A stretch of 64,000 nucleotides of DNA from Bifidobacterium sp. WK012_4_13 (GCF_041080835.1 NZ_CP129683.1:372001-436000), one strand, 5' to 3'; positions 18,151-27,645 are shown, counted from the first letter of the stretch. Notes: generated by a model not told the origin, from the sequence alone. Made by a program: numbers and translations.

Positions 18151-18238
18151 CGCGGTGTTCCAGATCACTCCGCCGCATTCACTTCGCGGTGTTCACTTCG
18201 GATGTTCCAAGTCACTCCGCAGTGTTCCAGATCACTTC
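18151..18238. repeat. Degenerate repeat cluster between convergent carD and the lipoprotein gene
   Basis: Variants of GTGTTCCAGATCACTC (for example at 18155, 18203 and 18224) alternate with CATTCACTTCG-like pieces, unit length 14-21 bp. The last copy overlaps the stop codon of the solute-binding protein gene at 18232. Confidence 0.7.
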
Positions 18239-19302
18239 CCCGTATTCGAAGATGAACTGGACGCATCCGTCGTTGGCTGTGCATCGGAGGAGGACTGAGC
18301 GCTCTGGCTGGACTTCGAATCAGCCTTGCCGCCATCGGTGGCGATCTCTGTCTTCAGATCCGTGGCCTTCGCGATGTTCGTCGTGATTGCAGTGATCCAC
18401 CCATTCAGACTCGTCTCCTGAGAGGGCATCTCTTCCGTGACGTCGGCGACGGGAACGGCATTGCTTCGTGCTGCCTTGAGAAGTCTCTTCTGAATATCTG
18501 TGGATGCCTGCGTCGAGTCTTGCAGGAATATCGATGGATGCTTGGACTCACCGAGCAGACTCAGGAATTCGTTGATCTCCGCATTGGTGGGCTCCTCGTT
18601 GTTGCTCAGCGTCTGAGCGAACTTCTGCGGAGTGTCGTCGACGAAGCCCAGATCCGCCATCAGATAATATGCAATCGGTCGTTCCTGTGCGTAGCCCATC
18701 TTCTTGTCGGCTTGGGAGGAAACGGTTCGTACCAGCGTTTCAAGAGCCGTCTCGGTCTTTTTCCATGCCTTAAGGCGGGCGTCGAAATAGCTCTTCTTGG
18801 ATGGGAGGGCCTTGGCGAAGGCCTCGGTCATCTCCGCTGCGACGCTGTTGCGAACGTCTTTGGAGAACCACAGATATGGGTTGTCTCCTTCCGATGCTCC
18901 AACGGCATCGGAGGCGCTCACCAGCGTTGCATCCTTGGGAACGGACTTCATCGCCCAATCGTCGTATCCCGCACCGTTCACCATCAGTATCCTTGACTTG
19001 CCGATAGTCGTGATGTCGGCTGTCTTCGGCTCATATTCCTTGATCGCAAGATTCGGGTCAGAGATGATCGTCGTGACGCTGACCTGGTCGCCACCAAGCT
19101 CCGCTGCAAGCGATCCCCACGGACGAATCGTCGCCACGACCGGAATCGGTCCTGCAGACGATGAAGTCTGGGCCGAGGATGTGGCCGATCCCTTCGACGC
19201 GAAGGAGCATGCGGATAGTGCGACGACTGTCCCCATGGTGAGGAAAATAGCCAAAAACCTCCGGGCTAAGCCCATATGCTGTCTCATACCTGACCTCTTC
19301 AT
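18232..19302 (-). CDS. Metal-type ABC transporter substrate-binding lipoprotein with altered ligands
   Basis: 356 aa from ATG 19302 (GAGGG upstream); ATG 19290, with GAGG before it, is equally possible. A signal peptide ends in the lipobox ALSAC, so the mature protein is a lipoprotein. IPVVATIRPWGSLAAELGGD, KSRILMVNGAGYDDWA and NPYLWFSKDVRNSVAAEMTEA place it in the ZnuA/TroA cluster A-I family. The metal-binding histidines are missing: the DPHxYEP position reads DPNLAIKEYEP and the DPHxWL position reads NPYLWF. The His-rich loop is also absent. No permease or ATPase gene is nearby. It may bind a different ligand or have lost transport. Confidence 0.8.
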   Translation of the reverse strand: MKRSGMRQHMGLARRFLAIFLTMGTVVALSACSFASKGSATSSAQTSSSAGPIPVVATIRPWGSLAAELGGDQVSVTTIISDPNLAIKEYEPKTADITTIGKSRILMVNGAGYDDWAMKSVPKDATLVSASDAVGASEGDNPYLWFSKDVRNSVAAEMTEAFAKALPSKKSYFDARLKAWKKTETALETLVRTVSSQADKKMGYAQERPIAYYLMADLGFVDDTPQKFAQTLSNNEEPTNAEINEFLSLLGESKHPSIFLQDSTQASTDIQKRLLKAARSNAVPVADVTEEMPSQETSLNGWITAITTNIAKATDLKTEIATDGGKADSKSSQSAQSSSDAQPTTDASSSSSNTGK

Positions 19303-19446
19303 CAAAACCCTCGAGGCTGCGCGCCCATCCTCGTCGACACAACCTGAATCGACCCCAATTAACCTTAGCTTCACATGAAGGCGATAATCCTTAATCCACG
19401 ATAGCCTATGACTCGGAGCAATTTCGAGAAGAATTGGAGTCTCATC

Positions 19447-20331
19447 ATGGTTTTGTTGCTTGACGGCAATGCTGTTTCACAGACGGTCAAACGGGATCTG
19501 AGACAACGTGTCGAACGTTTGCAGCAAAGGGGAATATATCCCGGTCTGGGAACGTTGCTTGTCGGCGACGATCCGGCTTCGGCACGCTATGTCGCAGGCA
19601 AGCACCGGGACTGTGCCGAAGTCGGCATAAAATCCATCAGATGCGATTTGCCGGGTGATGCAACGACGGACGATATCATCACGATGGTCGACAGACTGAA
19701 CTCGGATCGCAGCTGCACTGGCTTCATCGTGCAGCTGCCGCTTCCCAAGGGCACGGACACCCATGCCGTCATCGACAGAATCGACGCATCGAAGGATGCC
19801 GATGGCATGCACCCCTACAACCTTGGCCAGCTTGTGCTGCACGTCTCCGGACCGATTTCCACGCCGCTCCCGTGCACACCCCGTGGTGTCCTGGAGCTTC
19901 TTGACGCCTATCACATTGATCTGAACGGCAAGAAGATCTGCGTGATCGGGAGGGGAATAACCATCGGCAGGACCATCGGACTGTTGCTGACTCGGAAGGA
20001 ATGCAACGCGACGGTGACCCTGTGCCACACAGGCACGCAGGACCTTCATGATGAGATGAAGCGGGCCGACATCATCGTCTCCGCCACAGGACGGCCGGGG
20101 ATCGTGCGGGCGGAGGATGTGCGCGAAGGCGCGATCCTGGTCGATGTCGGCATCTCACGAGTGCAGGATAAGGAGACCGGAAAATGGCGGATTTCCGGAG
20201 ATATCGACCCATCCGCACGCACGGTTGCAGGGGCTTATACGCCAAATCCGGGCGGCGTCGGCCCCATGACGCGCGCCATGCTGCTGACCAATGTCGTGGA
20301 GGCTGCGGAACGCCAGGCTTCCGGGAAGTGA
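19447..20331 (+). CDS. folD: Methylenetetrahydrofolate dehydrogenase / cyclohydrolase FolD
   Basis: 294 aa from ATG 19447 (GGAG upstream, and the usual MVLLLDG start). The catalytic block YVAGKHRDCAEVGI holds the conserved Tyr and Lys; FIVQLPLPKGTD, KDADGMHPYNLGQL and the C-terminal AYTPNPGGVGPMTRAML are standard. The nucleotide-binding loop reads VIGRGITIGRTIGLLLT, where most relatives have GRSxxVGxP. The enzyme interconverts methylene-, methenyl- and formyl-tetrahydrofolate, feeding purine and formyl-Met synthesis. Divergent from the lipoprotein gene; the stop codon overlaps the rpsA -35 box. Confidence 0.95.
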   Translation: MVLLLDGNAVSQTVKRDLRQRVERLQQRGIYPGLGTLLVGDDPASARYVAGKHRDCAEVGIKSIRCDLPGDATTDDIITMVDRLNSDRSCTGFIVQLPLPKGTDTHAVIDRIDASKDADGMHPYNLGQLVLHVSGPISTPLPCTPRGVLELLDAYHIDLNGKKICVIGRGITIGRTIGLLLTRKECNATVTLCHTGTQDLHDEMKRADIIVSATGRPGIVRAEDVREGAILVDVGISRVQDKETGKWRISGDIDPSARTVAGAYTPNPGGVGPMTRAMLLTNVVEAAERQASGK

Positions 20332-20356
20332 CAACACGCGAGTTTTCGCATATACT
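20328..20356 (+). promoter_or_regulatory. Promoter of rpsA
   Basis: GTGACA (20328-20333) and TATACT (20351-20356) are spaced by exactly 17 bp, close to the primary sigma factor consensus. The -35 overlaps the folD stop codon. The transcript would carry a leader of about 75 nt that opens with a GTGCCC-TTT-GGGCAT hairpin (about 20366-20382). Confidence 0.65.
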
Positions 20357-20438
20357 ATGGGCGTATGTGCCCTTTGGGCATGCACCAATAACTTAATATC
20401 GATTTTATTCATCCACTACTTACAGAAATACTCAATTA

Positions 20439-21926
20439 ATGGCAGAAAATAATACAGAAGTCCAGAAGGTTGCGATCAACGACATCGGCACCGAGGAGGA
20501 CTTCATCAAGGCAGTCGATTCAACCATCAAGAACTTCGATGATGGCGACTTGGTCGAGGGTACCGTCGTTCGCGTTGATCACGACGAAGTGTTGCTCGAC
20601 ATCGGCTACAAGACTGAAGGAGTCATTCCTTCACGCGAGCTTTCCATCAAGAAAGACGTCGATCCCGATGAAGTGGTCAAGGTCGGCGATTCGATCGAGG
20701 CCCTTGTCGTCACGAAGGAAGACAAGGAAGGCCGTCTTATCCTTTCCAAGAAGCGTGCACAGTATGAACGCGCCTGGGGAGATATCGAGAAGATCAAGGA
20801 TGCCGATGGCGTTGTTGAGGGAACTGTCATCGAAGCTGTCAAGGGTGGCTTGATCGTCGATATCGGTCTGCGCGGATTCCTGCCTGCATCGCTGGTGGAA
20901 ATGCGTCGCGTCCGTGATCTGAGCCCATACATCGGGCAGAAGATCAAGGCCAAGATTCTCGAACTTGACAAGAACCGCAACAATGTGGTGCTTTCACGTC
21001 GTCAGTACTTGGAAGAGACCCAGTCCGAAGTGCGCGAGACCTTCCTGTCTCAGCTCAAGAAGGGCCAGATTCGTGAAGGCGTCGTCAGCTCCATCGTCAA
21101 CTTCGGCGCATTCGTCGACCTTGGCGGCGTTGACGGCCTCATCCACGTTTCCGAACTTTCCTGGAAGCACATCGATCACCCGAGCGAAGTGGTCAAGGTC
21201 GGCGACAAGGTCACCGTCGAGGTGCTCGATGTCGACATGGACCGCGAGCGCATCTCCCTGAGCCTCAAGGCAACGCAGGAAGATCCATGGCAGCGCTTCG
21301 CACGCACCCATGTCCCCGGACAGATCGTCAAGGGCAAGGTCACGAAGATCGTGCAGTTCGGTGTCTTCATTTCCGTCGAGGACGGCATCGAAGGCCTGGT
21401 TCATATCTCCGAGCTGGCCAACCGTCACGTCGAGAACCCAGAGACCGTCGTCAAGCCAGGCGAGGAAGTGTTCGTCAAGGTCATCGACGTCGATCTCGAT
21501 CGTCGTCGTATCTCCCTGTCTCTCAAGCAGGCCAACGATTCGGTCGATCCTTCATCCGAAGACTTCGATCCGGCTCTCTATGGCATGCCCGCGGAGTATG
21601 ACGAGAACGGCAACTACAAGTACCCAGAAGGCTTCGATCCAGAGACCAACGAATGGATCGCCGGCTACGAGAAGCAGCGCGAAGAGTGGGAAGCACAGTA
21701 TGCTTCGGCTCACGAGCTGTGGGAAGAGCACAAGGCCTTCGTCGCCAAGGAGCTCGAGAACGCCGCTGCCTCCGCTGCAGAGGATGGTCAGGAATCAGAG
21801 CAGAAGGAGAAGAAGGCCGAGGAAGCAACCTCGAACTATTCTTCTGAGGAAAGCACCGAAGGCACACTTGCTGCCGACGATCAGCTTGCTGCTCTGCGCG
21901 AACAGCTGCTCAGCGAAAAGAAGTGA
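20439..21926 (+). CDS. rpsA: 30S ribosomal protein S1
   Basis: 495 aa. Four S1 RNA-binding domains are seen at about 36-110, 125-195, 210-280 and 297-370: [21 protein letters not shown], then [21 protein letters not shown], then [20 protein letters not shown], then [20 protein letters not shown]. The C-terminal 120 residues are acidic and low in complexity, as in other actinobacterial S1 proteins. S1 binds mRNA 5' regions on the 30S subunit. The ATG has almost no Shine-Dalgarno, common for rpsA. The rpsA-coaE-uvrB order matches the actinobacterial polA-rpsA-coaE-uvrB neighbourhood. Confidence 0.96.
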   Translation: MAENNTEVQKVAINDIGTEEDFIKAVDSTIKNFDDGDLVEGTVVRVDHDEVLLDIGYKTEGVIPSRELSIKKDVDPDEVVKVGDSIEALVVTKEDKEGRLILSKKRAQYERAWGDIEKIKDADGVVEGTVIEAVKGGLIVDIGLRGFLPASLVEMRRVRDLSPYIGQKIKAKILELDKNRNNVVLSRRQYLEETQSEVRETFLSQLKKGQIREGVVSSIVNFGAFVDLGGVDGLIHVSELSWKHIDHPSEVVKVGDKVTVEVLDVDMDRERISLSLKATQEDPWQRFARTHVPGQIVKGKVTKIVQFGVFISVEDGIEGLVHISELANRHVENPETVVKPGEEVFVKVIDVDLDRRRISLSLKQANDSVDPSSEDFDPALYGMPAEYDENGNYKYPEGFDPETNEWIAGYEKQREEWEAQYASAHELWEEHKAFVAKELENAAASAAEDGQESEQKEKKAEEATSNYSSEESTEGTLAADDQLAALREQLLSEKK

Positions 21927-21981
21927 AACGCAAACGGAACGTGCACGGCTCTGATCTGATGAGTCTTGCCTGAACCGTTGC

Positions 21982-22016
21982 AATGAAGCCCACCATAACG
22001 GCGGGCTTCATTTGTT
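21982..22016 (+). terminator. Rho-independent terminator of rpsA
   Basis: AATGAAGCCC (21982-21991) pairs perfectly with GGGCTTCATT (22003-22012) around an 11-nt loop and is followed by TGTTT. This is the cleanest intrinsic terminator in the window. Confidence 0.85.
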
Positions 22017-22067
22017 TATATGACCGTGTTCCCTATATGACCTTGTTCCCTATATGACATGGTGAAC
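22017..22067. repeat. Tandem repeat, three 17-bp units
   Basis: TATATGACCGTGTTCCC (22017), TATATGACCTTGTTCCC (22034) and a degenerate third unit (22051) fill the gap between the rpsA terminator and coaE. The third copy runs to within 21 bp of the coaE start codon. Confidence 0.85.
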
Positions 22068-22088
22068 AGCAATCAAGGACGGCACTCC

Positions 22089-22721
22089 ATGAGAATTGCC
22101 ATCACCGGCGGCATCGCAGCTGGAAAGAGTACGGTTGTCGCGCACCTCAAAGAGCTTGGGGCATGCGTCATCGATTATGACAGGCTTGCGGCCGAGGTTG
22201 TCGCCCCAGGCTCGCTCGGATTGGAACGCATCATATCGACCTTCGGGATTGAAGCCGTCGACGATGATGGAAGACTACGAAGAAAGTGGCTCGCTTCAGT
22301 GGTGTTCGGCGGCAAGCAGCATCGGCATATGCTGCAGCGCCTGAATGCCATCGTGCATCCGCTGGTATACGAACAGGCGGCAATCCTCGAATCCATGCTT
22401 CTTGACAGCGATGTGAACGATGCTGCCGAGACAACTCCCATAATCGTTCATGACATTCCGTTATTGACAGAGGTGAGGGATTCGATCCCCTTCACTTTTC
22501 GGCACGTCATTACCGTTGAGGCACCGGTTGGCATGCGTGTTCAACGCATGGTCAGCACTCGTCATATGTCTCCGGAAGAGGCCAATGCGCGCATTCGCAG
22601 CCAGTCTTCCGAACAGCAACGCTTGGCCATCGCCGACATCGTCATCGACTCAGCTGTGAGCTTCGAACAGATGTTCGAATGTGTTGATAGGATATATGCT
22701 GAGCTGTTGCAGGAGACATGA
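22089..22721 (+). CDS. coaE: Dephospho-CoA kinase
   Basis: 210 aa from ATG 22089 (AAGGA upstream); an earlier in-frame ATG at 22059 lies in repeat sequence. Walker A is ITGGIAAGKSTV at the N-terminus; the substrate-site segments VIDYDRLAAEVVAPG, ISTFG and IIVHDIPLLTEV and the lid RMVSTRHMSPEEANARIRSQ follow. It phosphorylates dephospho-CoA in the last step of CoA synthesis. Its 3' end contains a LexA box (22662-22679), and the last five codons with the stop are part of a 19-bp duplication. Confidence 0.94.
   Translation: MRIAITGGIAAGKSTVVAHLKELGACVIDYDRLAAEVVAPGSLGLERIISTFGIEAVDDDGRLRRKWLASVVFGGKQHRHMLQRLNAIVHPLVYEQAAILESMLLDSDVNDAAETTPIIVHDIPLLTEVRDSIPFTFRHVITVEAPVGMRVQRMVSTRHMSPEEANARIRSQSSEQQRLAIADIVIDSAVSFEQMFECVDRIYAELLQET
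22662..22679 (+). promoter_or_regulatory. LexA (SOS) box for uvrB, inside coaE
   Basis: TTCGAACAGATGTTCGAA contains GAAC-N4-GTTC with fully symmetric 7-bp arms. It lies within the coding end of coaE, where it encodes SFEQMFE, and 153 bp before the uvrB start. It predicts an SOS-regulated internal promoter for uvrB. Confidence 0.8.
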
Positions 22722-22740
22722 GCCGTTGCAGGAGATGCAG
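22703..22740. repeat. 19-bp tandem duplication across the coaE stop codon
   Basis: GCTGTTGCAGGAGACATGA (22703-22721, ending with the coaE stop TGA) is followed at once by GCCGTTGCAGGAGATGCAG (22722-22740). Confidence 0.8.
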
Positions 22741-22832
22741 GCGGTCGCACAGAGAACGCGACTGCATGGGCATGTGATTGAAGGTCAGGGTCAGGACGGA
22801 ACCCCCGTCGATGACCGCACGAGGAGGAATGC

Positions 22833-24944
22833 ATGGGATTCAATATCGAACGAGCGAACAAGCCTTTCGAAGTGAAGTCTCCATATCATCCATCCGGCGA
22901 TCAGCCCCAGGCAATCGATGACCTGGTCACACGGATCAACAACGGCGAGAACGATGTGGTGCTCATGGGCGCCACCGGAACAGGCAAGACCGCGACCACC
23001 GCATGGATGATCGAGAAGCTTCAGCGCCCGACCTTGATCATCGAGCCGAACAAGACATTGGCCGCCCAGCTGTGCGCAGAGTTCAGGGAGCTCATGCCAG
23101 ACAACGCAGTCAGCTATTTCGTGTCGTACTATGACTATTACCAGCCTGAGGCATACATTCCTCAGACGGATACCTATATCGAGAAGGATTCGAACATCAA
23201 CGACGATGTCGAACGGCTGCGCCATGCGGCGACGGCGAATCTGCTCACCCGCCGGGACTGTGTGGTCGTCGCAACCGTATCCTGCATCTATGGCCTGGGA
23301 ACTCCCGAAGAATATGCAAGCCGGATGCTGTTCCTCAAGCAGGGTCAGCAGCTTAACAGGGACGATCTGCTTCGCACCTTCGTCGGCATGCAATACAAGC
23401 GCAACGACATAGCCTTCGTCAGAGGCACGTTCCGCGTTCGCGGCGATACGGTCGAAATCATTCCAGTGTATGAGGAGCTGGCAATCAGGATAGAGTTCTT
23501 TGGGGATGAGATCGACAGGATATCCACGCTTCACCCACTTACCGGCGACGAGATAGAGGAGAAGCAGGAGGTGCATATCTTCCCCGCCTCGCATTACGTC
23601 GCCGGTCCCGATCGCATGGAGCACGCGCTGAAGACCATCAAGGACGAGCTTGACTCTCGCGTCGCCGAACTGCATAAGCAGGGCAAGGAGCTTGAGGCGC
23701 AGCGTCTGAACATGCGCACGACGTACGATCTTGAGATGCTTACCCAGATAGGGGTCTGTTCAGGTGTCGAGAACTACTCCAGACACTTCGACGAACGTGC
23801 GCCCGGCACGCCGCCGCATACGCTCATCGACTTCTTCCCTGACGACTTCCTGCTCGTGATCGATGAATCGCATGTGACCATTCCTCAGATCGGAGCCATG
23901 TATGAGGGTGATGCAAGCAGAAAGAGAACGCTTGTCGAGCACGGCTTCAGACTTCCGAGCGCGATGGACAACCGGCCGTTGAAATGGCCGGAGTTCCTCG
24001 ACAGGGTCGGCCAGACGGTGTATCTATCGGCGACGCCGGGCGACTATGAGCTTGGACTTTCCGACGGCGTCGTCGAACAGATCATTCGTCCGACTGGCCT
24101 TCTGGACCCGAAGATCGAAGTGCGCCCCGTCAAGGGGCAGGTCGATGACCTGCTCGCAGAGATCAAGGAACGGGTTGCGAGAAACGAACGCGTTCTGGTG
24201 ACGACGCTCACCAAGAAGATGGCCGAGGACCTGACCGACTATCTGGTGGAGCGCGACATCAAGGTGGAGTATCTTCACTCCGACGTCGACACGCTCAGAC
24301 GCGTCGAACTGCTGCGTGAACTCAGAACCGGCACCATCGACGTCATAGTCGGCATCAACCTCCTTCGAGAAGGACTCGATCTGCCCGAGGTCTCGCTTGT
24401 GGCAATCCTCGATGCCGACAAGGAAGGCTTCCTCAGATCCTATCGTTCCCTGATCCAGACCATAGGGCGCGCTGCCAGAAACGTATCCGGAACCGTACTC
24501 ATGTATGCGGATGAACGTACCGATTCGATGAACAAGGCAATCTCCGAGACCAACCGTCGCCGTGAACGTCAGATCGAATACAACAGAGAGCATCACATCG
24601 ATCCCAAGCCACTGATCAAGAAGATCAGCGATGTCAATGACATGATCGCGCATGAGGACGTCGATACGCAATCCCTGCTTGACGGCGGATATCGCAACGC
24701 GAACAAGGCAGGCAATTCGCATCTCGGCGTGCCGACCTTCGATGACAAGGAAGCTCAGAAGCGTCATGAGGAGATTCTCAAGGCCGGCCTTCCCGCCCAG
24801 GACCTGACCGATCTGATTCGGCAGCTCAGCGAGCAGATGCATACCGCGGCGGAACAGCTGCAATTCGAGCTAGCCGCTCGTCTTCGCGATGAGATACACG
24901 ATCTGAAGAAGGAATTGCGCGGCATGGTCAACGGCGCGAAATAG
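22833..24944 (+). CDS. uvrB: Excinuclease ABC subunit B
   Basis: 703 aa; GAGGAGGAA precedes the ATG. Walker A is [18 protein letters not shown]. The DNA-clamping beta-hairpin is [20 protein letters not shown]. Walker B ([11 protein letters not shown]), the helicase motifs [26 protein letters not shown] and QTIGRAARN, and a C-terminal UVR coiled coil ([18 protein letters not shown]) are present. UvrB verifies damage handed over by UvrA and recruits UvrC. A LexA box sits 153 bp upstream, inside coaE. Confidence 0.97.
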   Translation: MGFNIERANKPFEVKSPYHPSGDQPQAIDDLVTRINNGENDVVLMGATGTGKTATTAWMIEKLQRPTLIIEPNKTLAAQLCAEFRELMPDNAVSYFVSYYDYYQPEAYIPQTDTYIEKDSNINDDVERLRHAATANLLTRRDCVVVATVSCIYGLGTPEEYASRMLFLKQGQQLNRDDLLRTFVGMQYKRNDIAFVRGTFRVRGDTVEIIPVYEELAIRIEFFGDEIDRISTLHPLTGDEIEEKQEVHIFPASHYVAGPDRMEHALKTIKDELDSRVAELHKQGKELEAQRLNMRTTYDLEMLTQIGVCSGVENYSRHFDERAPGTPPHTLIDFFPDDFLLVIDESHVTIPQIGAMYEGDASRKRTLVEHGFRLPSAMDNRPLKWPEFLDRVGQTVYLSATPGDYELGLSDGVVEQIIRPTGLLDPKIEVRPVKGQVDDLLAEIKERVARNERVLVTTLTKKMAEDLTDYLVERDIKVEYLHSDVDTLRRVELLRELRTGTIDVIVGINLLREGLDLPEVSLVAILDADKEGFLRSYRSLIQTIGRAARNVSGTVLMYADERTDSMNKAISETNRRRERQIEYNREHHIDPKPLIKKISDVNDMIAHEDVDTQSLLDGGYRNANKAGNSHLGVPTFDDKEAQKRHEEILKAGLPAQDLTDLIRQLSEQMHTAAEQLQFELAARLRDEIHDLKKELRGMVNGAK

Positions 24945-25008
24945 CCGTTCCGGCCATGTTGCAGCACGGACTTGCATTCTTGGGAAGGCGCAGGTTCTCG
25001 GTGGGTCG

Positions 25009-25014
25009 TATAGT
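25009..25014 (+). promoter_or_regulatory. Possible -10 box of terC
   Basis: TATAGT ends 8 bp before the ATG of the TerC gene, and no Shine-Dalgarno lies between, so the mRNA may be leaderless or nearly so. No good -35 was found at 16-18 bp. Confidence 0.4.
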
Positions 25015-25022
25015 GGGCAATT

Positions 25023-26003
25023 ATGGCTGAAACCCCCTTACCCTTTATGATCGGCACCTTTGTCGTGCTCGCACTGTTCTTCGTAGTAGATATCTTCTTC
25101 ATCGGCAGGAAACCACACGTTCCAAGTACCCGCGAATGCGTTACCCATATCGGTTTCTTCGTCGTCGCGGCACTGTTGTTCGGCGGCCTGCTGTGGATGG
25201 TGGCCGGTTCGAAGCCGGCAATCGAGTTCTATTCCGGCTGGCTGACGGAATACTCCCTAAGCATCGACAATCTCTTCGTCTTTGTGATCATCATGTCGAA
25301 TTTCGCAGTTCCGAAGACCCTCCAGAAATACGTGCTGAGCATCGGCATCACGGTCGCCTTGCTGCTCAGAGGAGTCTTCATACTTGCCGGAGCCGCCCTG
25401 ATAACCCGGTTCACCTGGGTGTTCTTCATCTTTGGCGGATTCCTTCTGGTCACTGCGGTCCGCATGGTATTCGGATCGAACGATGATGAGGAATACAAGG
25501 AAAACGGATTGATTCGCATGCTGCGAAGGTTTATGAAGATCTCCGATGACTACGATGGCGAACATCTGCGGACCACGCACGGTGGCCAGAGGTATTTCAC
25601 CCCGATGCTCGTCGTGTTCCTGGCGATAGGCACGACCGACGTACTCTTCGCATTCGATTCGATTCCGGCGATATTCGGCCTGACCAAGGACCCTTTCATC
25701 GTCTTCACTTCGAATGTGTTCGCGCTCCTGGGCCTTCAGCAGCTCTACTTCCTGCTTGGGGCTCTGCTCGACAAGCTCGTGTACCTTCCAGTAGGGCTTG
25801 CGGTCGTGCTTGCGTTCATCGGCGTCAAGCTCGTCCTTGAGGCGATTCATGAGAATACGCTGCCATTCATCAATGGCGGTCACGGCATCGAGGCAGTTCC
25901 GGAAGTCCCGACATGGCTTTCCCTTGCCGTCATCGTGGTTTCGATTGGAAGCTCGGCAATAGCGAGTCTGATTCACATGAAATCCGTCGAGGCTGAGAAA
26001 TAG
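25023..26003 (+). CDS. TerC/Alx family integral membrane protein
   Basis: 326 aa with about nine hydrophobic helices. WLTEYSLSIDNLFVFVIIMS carries the conserved acidic pair in a membrane helix, and FLAIGTTDVLFAFDSIPAIF carries the second one; both are hallmarks of TerC/Alx transporters. In other bacteria these proteins act in Mn2+ efflux or metal loading of exported proteins. A charged cytoplasmic loop (about 155-190) separates the two halves. The ligand here is unknown. It stands alone between uvrB and pyk. Confidence 0.9.
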   Translation: MAETPLPFMIGTFVVLALFFVVDIFFIGRKPHVPSTRECVTHIGFFVVAALLFGGLLWMVAGSKPAIEFYSGWLTEYSLSIDNLFVFVIIMSNFAVPKTLQKYVLSIGITVALLLRGVFILAGAALITRFTWVFFIFGGFLLVTAVRMVFGSNDDEEYKENGLIRMLRRFMKISDDYDGEHLRTTHGGQRYFTPMLVVFLAIGTTDVLFAFDSIPAIFGLTKDPFIVFTSNVFALLGLQQLYFLLGALLDKLVYLPVGLAVVLAFIGVKLVLEAIHENTLPFINGGHGIEAVPEVPTWLSLAVIVVSIGSSAIASLIHMKSVEAEK

Positions 26004-26040
26004 CATGCTCGATGCCAATGATTCCAAGCATTGACAGTAT

Positions 26041-26054
26041 TGTGAGCGCTAACA
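26041..26054 (+). promoter_or_regulatory. LacI-family operator upstream of pyk
   Basis: TGTGAGCGCTAACA is a near-perfect palindrome of the LacI/GalR type (one mismatched pair, central GC). It begins 4 bp after a TTGACA at 26031-26036 and 112 bp before pyk. In bifidobacteria the global LacI-type regulators of central carbon metabolism (AraQ and relatives) bind sites of this form, and pyk is an expected target. No clear -10 was found at the right distance, so the promoter itself is uncertain. Confidence 0.6.
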
Positions 26055-26165
26055 ACACACCTCCGTCATTTCTCGTTTTTGGTCGGTGAAAGATAGTACA
26101 GTTGTTTCTGGAAACAATTCGAGGCTGTCAAGCCTCGTTCACCAATTAGAAATAGGCAGGCATTC

Positions 26166-27608
26166 ATGCGCAAAGCCAAAATCGTAGACACTATCGGACC
26201 AGCCACAGAATCGTTGGAAAACGTCACCAAGCTCGTCGAGGCCGGTATGGACGTTGCACGTCTGAACCGTTCTCACGGCACTCCTGAGGATCACCTCAAG
26301 GTCTACAACAACGTTCGCGAAGCAAGCAAGAGGACAGGACGCAACGTCGCGGCTCTGGTTGACATCCAGGGACCGAAGATCCGCTGCGGTTGGTTCAAGA
26401 AGAACGCGGATGGCGAAGACAAGGTCTTCCTCAAGGAGGGCCAGGAGTTCATCATCACGACCGAAGACGTCACCGGTGACGAGCACATCACCTCGACGAC
26501 CTTCAAGGGTCTTCCAGGAGACTGCCATGCAGGCGATCCCATCCTCATCGACGACGGCAAGGTTCGCCTTGAGGTCACATCGGTCGAGGGCAATGAAGTT
26601 CACACCAAGGTCGTCGTCGCGGGTCCGGTTTCGTCCCACAAGGGGATCAACCTCCCAGGCGTTGCAGTCAGCCTTCCTGCGTTGACGGAAAAGGACGAGG
26701 CAGATCTTCGCTGGGGCATTCAGACCGGCGCGGACATCATCGCCATGTCATTCGTTCGTTTCGCGACCGACATCGATCGCGCCCATGAGATCATGGACGA
26801 AGAAGGCCGCCGCATCCCGATCGTAGCCAAGATCGAGAAGCCACAGGCAGTCGACAACCTCGAAGAGATCGTGCGTGCCTTCGATGGCATCATGGTCGCT
26901 CGTGGCGACATGGCCGTCGAGATGCCATTCGAACAGGTTCCTCTGGTCACCAAGCGTTGCATCGAGCTTGCTCGTCAGTATGCAAAGCCTGTCATCGTGG
27001 CCACCGAGGTTCTCGGTTCCATGGTTCATTCTCCAATCCCATCACGTGCAGAGGCATCCGATTGCGCCAACGCCATCCTTGATGGCGCAGATGCGACCAT
27101 GACTTCGAACGAGACCGCAGTTGGAGAATATCCGACTGAGACCGTTCAGACCATGGCACGCATTTCGGGCTATGCGACGGATCACGGCTATGACCGCATT
27201 CCCGATTTGAAGAAGCTCGACATGTCCAACTCCGGCGCCGTTTCATCCGCCGCCGTTGACTTGGCCGAGAAACTCAACGCCAAGGCAATCGTTGCCTTCA
27301 CGCAGACTGGCAACACAGTCCACCGCATCTCGCGCGAGCGTCCTTCGGCTCCCATCTTCGGCATCACCACCAACATGCATACCTATCACTGGCTGGCACT
27401 CAGCTGGGGTACCGAAGCATTCCTGCTCGACGACGACTATCACGACCTGACACGCAGGGAACTGATGAAGCTTGCCGACGACACCTTGAAGAAGGCTGGC
27501 AAGGTTGCCGATGGCGACAAGATCGTGCTCCTGAGCAGCGCCCAGGGCGAGCACAAGGCCGGAAGCACCGATTCCATCTATGTTCATTCGGTCGGCGCAG
27601 CTGACTGA
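26166..27608 (+). CDS. pyk: Pyruvate kinase
   Basis: 480 aa. The ATP/PEP barrel carries MRKAKIVDTIGPATESLE, the B-domain insertion (about 70-170), the catalytic Lys in IVAKIEKPQAVDNLEEI, and FDGIMVARGDMAVEMP for the Mg2+/phosphate site. Some invariant segments are altered: RLNRSHG replaces RLNFSHG, VIVATEVLGSM replaces VATQMLESM, and TMTSNETAVGEYP replaces the usual MLSGETAxGxYP. Core residues for catalysis are kept, so activity is expected; effector response may differ. It converts PEP to pyruvate, making ATP at the end of the bifid shunt and glycolysis. Confidence 0.95.
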   Translation: MRKAKIVDTIGPATESLENVTKLVEAGMDVARLNRSHGTPEDHLKVYNNVREASKRTGRNVAALVDIQGPKIRCGWFKKNADGEDKVFLKEGQEFIITTEDVTGDEHITSTTFKGLPGDCHAGDPILIDDGKVRLEVTSVEGNEVHTKVVVAGPVSSHKGINLPGVAVSLPALTEKDEADLRWGIQTGADIIAMSFVRFATDIDRAHEIMDEEGRRIPIVAKIEKPQAVDNLEEIVRAFDGIMVARGDMAVEMPFEQVPLVTKRCIELARQYAKPVIVATEVLGSMVHSPIPSRAEASDCANAILDGADATMTSNETAVGEYPTETVQTMARISGYATDHGYDRIPDLKKLDMSNSGAVSSAAVDLAEKLNAKAIVAFTQTGNTVHRISRERPSAPIFGITTNMHTYHWLALSWGTEAFLLDDDYHDLTRRELMKLADDTLKKAGKVADGDKIVLLSSAQGEHKAGSTDSIYVHSVGAAD

Positions 27609-27645
27609 TACCAAAGCATAGGAATTCATCGCCCTTCCTATATGA

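Noticed and set aside
20364..20387. folD terminator
   Set aside because: The GTGCCC-TTT-GGGCAT hairpin lies just after the predicted rpsA transcription start, so it is more likely part of the rpsA leader; there is no T-run.
26935..26950. LexA box inside pyk (GAACAGGTTC)
   Set aside because: The half sites are only two bases apart, not four, and it is mid-gene.
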